Positions 4,921 through 6,510 of a stretch of 6,510 nucleotides of DNA are shown in pieces. Made by a program: the position numbers and the translations under genes. The stretch spans positions 1 to 6,510 of the forward strand of contig USOG01000082.1 of assembly GCA_900556365.1 (NCBI GenBank). Reading direction: 5' to 3'. A model generated the notes under the pieces. It was not told where the DNA came from, searched no databases, and saw only the letters and a list, made by a program, of their open reading frames with translations. This DNA is from an uncultured Collinsella sp. Its GTDB lineage: Bacteria; Actinomycetota; Coriobacteriia; Coriobacteriales; Coriobacteriaceae. The first letter of the stretch is position 1. Every line of letters starts with the position of its first letter.

Positions 4921-6339
4921 CTAGCGGTCGGCGAGCGGCTTGTACTCCAGCGGCTCGATTACCGGACGGTATGCCGGGCGGATGATGCGATGCGCGCAGA
5001 AGAGCTCTTCCATGCGGTGCGCTGACCAGCCGGCCATGCGGGCGACGGCGAATAGCGGCGTAAAAAGCGTCTCGGGCACGCCGAGCATCTTGTAGATAAA
5101 GCCTGTGTACAGGTCGATGTTGGCGCAGATGGGCTTGGTCATGCCGTGGTCGCGCATCACCTGCGGTGCCAGGCGCTCGATGCGCTCGATGAGTGCGAAC
5201 TCTTCGCCCAAGTCCTTCTTGGCTGCCAGTGAGCGCGCGTAACGGCGGCAGACCTCGGCGCGCGGGTCGCTGAGCGTATAGACGGCGTGGCCCATGCCGT
5301 AGATGAGGCCGGTGCCGTCGAAGGCCTGCTTGTCGAGGATCTTGCCCAGGTAGGCCGCGACCTCGTCCTCGTCCTCCCAATTGGAGACATGCGCACGGAT
5401 GTCCTCGTGCATGGACACGACCTTGGCGTTGGCGCCGCCGTGGCGCGGGCCCTTGAGCGAGCCGATGGCCGCGGCGTAGGCGGAATACGGGTCGGTGGCC
5501 GAGGAGGACAGCACGCGGCAGGCAAACGTGGAGTTGTTGCCGCCGCCGTGCTCTGCATGCAGCATGAGCATCACGTCGAGCAGCATGGCCTCATCGCGGG
5601 TGAACGCCATACCGCCGCGGAGCACCTGTAGGATGGTCTCGGCGGTGGAGAGGCCGGGCGTGGGGTGCGGCACGTGAACCTCGGAGCCGCGAAGCTTGGC
5701 GATCGAGGCCATGTGTGCGAAGGCGGCGATGCGCGGGAGACGTGCGAGCATGGAAATAGCCACGTCGATCTCATGCTCGGGCGTAATCACGTCGGGCTCG
5801 GCATCGAAGGCGTAGAGCAGCAGCACGGCGCGCTGGAGCACGTTCATGATGCTCGACGACACCGTGGTCATGGGGAACTCTTTGACGTATTCGTCGCTCA
5901 GATGCCTAAAGGCGCCCAAGCGCTCGCAAAAGCCGTCCAGTTCTTCCTTGTTGGGCAGCGAGCCCGTGATAAGCAGATAGGCGACTTCTTCGTAGCCATA
6001 GCGATTCTCGGCCTGGGCATTGTTGACCAGATCCTCGATGCTATAGCCGCGCAGCGTGAGCTTGCCCTGATCGGGCACGACCTTTCCGTCGACCTTGTTG
6101 TAGCCGTGCACGTCCGAGATGCGGGTAAGGCCCGCGACCACGCCCGAGCCGTCGGCATTACGCAGGCCGCGCTTGACGTTATGCTCGACGAACAGACCCT
6201 CGTCATACGGATTAGTCGGCATGCCGTGGTAGAGGTTTTCGCTCTCGGGCGAAATCTGGCGGCTCGCCTCATAATCCAAGACCAGGCGGCTCAGATGGTC
6301 ATCGAAGCGGTAGTAGATTTTCTTGGCGTCGTAAGCCAT
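4921..6339 (-). CDS. gltA: Citrate synthase (Si-type; citrate/2-methylcitrate synthase family)
   Basis: This cytoplasmic enzyme condenses acetyl-CoA with oxaloacetate to make citrate, which in an anaerobe mainly feeds 2-oxoglutarate and glutamate synthesis. The 472 residues carry the full active-site set. AEHGGGNNST contains the first catalytic histidine (H264), GPRHGGAN (298-304) is the conserved loop, YGMGHAVY contains the second histidine (H351), and NIDLYTG contains the catalytic aspartate (D409). GWSAHRMEE (437-445) and the arginine-rich RIIRPAYRP near the end complete the site. The N-terminus is longer than in short two-domain forms, with a characteristic GLTRISDVHGY segment (70-80) before the usual LRGYSIEDL block. 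The start at 6339 has GAGAGGAG ending 5 nt upstream (6352-6345). A 2-methylcitrate synthase role cannot be excluded from sequence, but no prp genes are visible nearby. Its 3' end has a clear intrinsic terminator. Confidence 0.94.
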   Translation of the reverse strand: MAYDAKKIYYRFDDHLSRLVLDYEASRQISPESENLYHGMPTNPYDEGLFVEHNVKRGLRNADGSGVVAGLTRISDVHGYNKVDGKVVPDQGKLTLRGYSIEDLVNNAQAENRYGYEEVAYLLITGSLPNKEELDGFCERLGAFRHLSDEYVKEFPMTTVSSSIMNVLQRAVLLLYAFDAEPDVITPEHEIDVAISMLARLPRIAAFAHMASIAKLRGSEVHVPHPTPGLSTAETILQVLRGGMAFTRDEAMLLDVMLMLHAEHGGGNNSTFACRVLSSSATDPYSAYAAAIGSLKGPRHGGANAKVVSMHEDIRAHVSNWEDEDEVAAYLGKILDKQAFDGTGLIYGMGHAVYTLSDPRAEVCRRYARSLAAKKDLGEEFALIERIERLAPQVMRDHGMTKPICANIDLYTGFIYKMLGVPETLFTPLFAVARMAGWSAHRMEELFCAHRIIRPAYRPVIEPLEYKPLADR

Positions 6340-6353
6340 GCGCGCTCCTCTCG

Positions 6354-6412
6354 GGGCCGTGTGGGGGCGGCGTGCTTGGGTGCAGATGCGCCGGCCTGTT
6401 CCCGCACGGCCC
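6354..6412. other. Long-loop inverted repeat in the leader of citrate synthase
   Basis: GGGCCGTGTGGG (6354-6365) pairs with CCCGCACGGCCC (6401-6412), with one T-G wobble on the plus strand and the corresponding C-A mismatch on the minus strand, around a 35-nt loop. It fills most of the 78-nt gap between the ACT-domain gene and citrate synthase, and no T-run follows it on the minus strand. It may be a leader structure or a weak terminator of the upstream gene. Confidence 0.4.
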
Positions 6413-6417
6413 GTTCG

Positions 6418-6510
6418 CTACAGGCGGTACATAAAGTTAAAGACGTCCTCGCGCTGGATGGACACGTTGACGCCCGAAAGCTCGCCGGCCTCGGCCAGCG
6501 CCTTCTGCAG
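6418..6510 (-). CDS. ACT-domain protein, UPF0237-like, C-terminal fragment (cut by window end)
   Basis: The minus strand reads 30 codons to a TAG stop at 6420-6418. The residues include GVNVSIQRED followed by VFNFMYRL at the very end. This closing pattern, 'V.I.IQ...IF..M..', is how UPF0237 small ACT-domain proteins end; that family is usually about 90 residues, so some two thirds of the gene lies beyond the window. ACT domains generally bind amino acids or other small ligands and regulate metabolism, but the job of this family is not well established. It is too short to appear as a long open reading frame, but the frame, the C-terminal match and the position upstream of citrate synthase on the same strand support it. 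It may share a transcript with citrate synthase, 78 nt downstream. Confidence 0.75.
   Translation of the reverse strand: MQKALAEAGELSGVNVSIQREDVFNFMYRL

Noticed and set aside
4904..5380. 158-codon minus-strand frame inside citrate synthase
   Set aside because: It is a frame-shifted shadow of citrate synthase, rich in R, G and H, with no independent start context.

Overview
The window is GC-rich DNA with strongly G/C-biased third codon positions. Its gene set fits a member of the Coriobacteriia (Actinomycetota) such as the gut genus Collinsella. That assignment comes from protein flavour, codon use and the abundant GGGGAC-type intergenic repeats, not from a database match, so it is an inference. 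The genes are ordinary metabolic genes. The intergenic DNA is unusual: it is crowded with palindromes and repeated blocks.

Layout, left to right. (1) 1-699 (+) is the C-terminal part of a KMSKS-type tyrosyl-tRNA synthetase. (2) 700-1056 is a 357-nt gap holding a simple hairpin just after the stop, a 99-nt nested palindrome (739-837) with an intrinsic terminator at its tip, and a terminator-like hairpin immediately before the next gene. (3) 1057-2877 (+) is a complete adenine deaminase (ade). (4) 2871-2921 carries a tandem GGGGAC repeat that overlaps the ade stop codon. (5) 3084-3878 (+) is a Cof-type HAD phosphatase. (6) 3879-3994 is a dense palindromic block that includes an inverted 48-nt copy (45/48 identical) of the repeat seen after ade. 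(7) 3991-4833 (-) is a second, different Cof-type HAD phosphatase, whose stop codon is also covered by the repeat. (8) 4859-4897 is a strong minus-strand terminator. (9) 4921-6339 (-) is a Si-type citrate synthase. (10) 6418-6510 (-) is the last 30 codons of an ACT-domain (UPF0237-like) protein, cut by the window end.

Functionally, ade is a purine-salvage step (adenine to hypoxanthine). Citrate synthase feeds the oxidative branch toward 2-oxoglutarate and glutamate. The two HAD proteins are probable phosphatases of small phosphorylated metabolites, with substrates unknown. No multi-gene pathway is evident; each gene looks like its own transcription unit, set apart by hairpins.

The most interesting signal is a 1,121-bp segment (2874-3994) bounded by 48-nt inverted repeats that begin with CTAG. 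Each repeat starts on the TAG stop codon of the flanking gene, and the segment encloses the first HAD gene. This could be a mobile or invertible cassette. It could equally be two independent REP/MITE-like insertions at gene ends.
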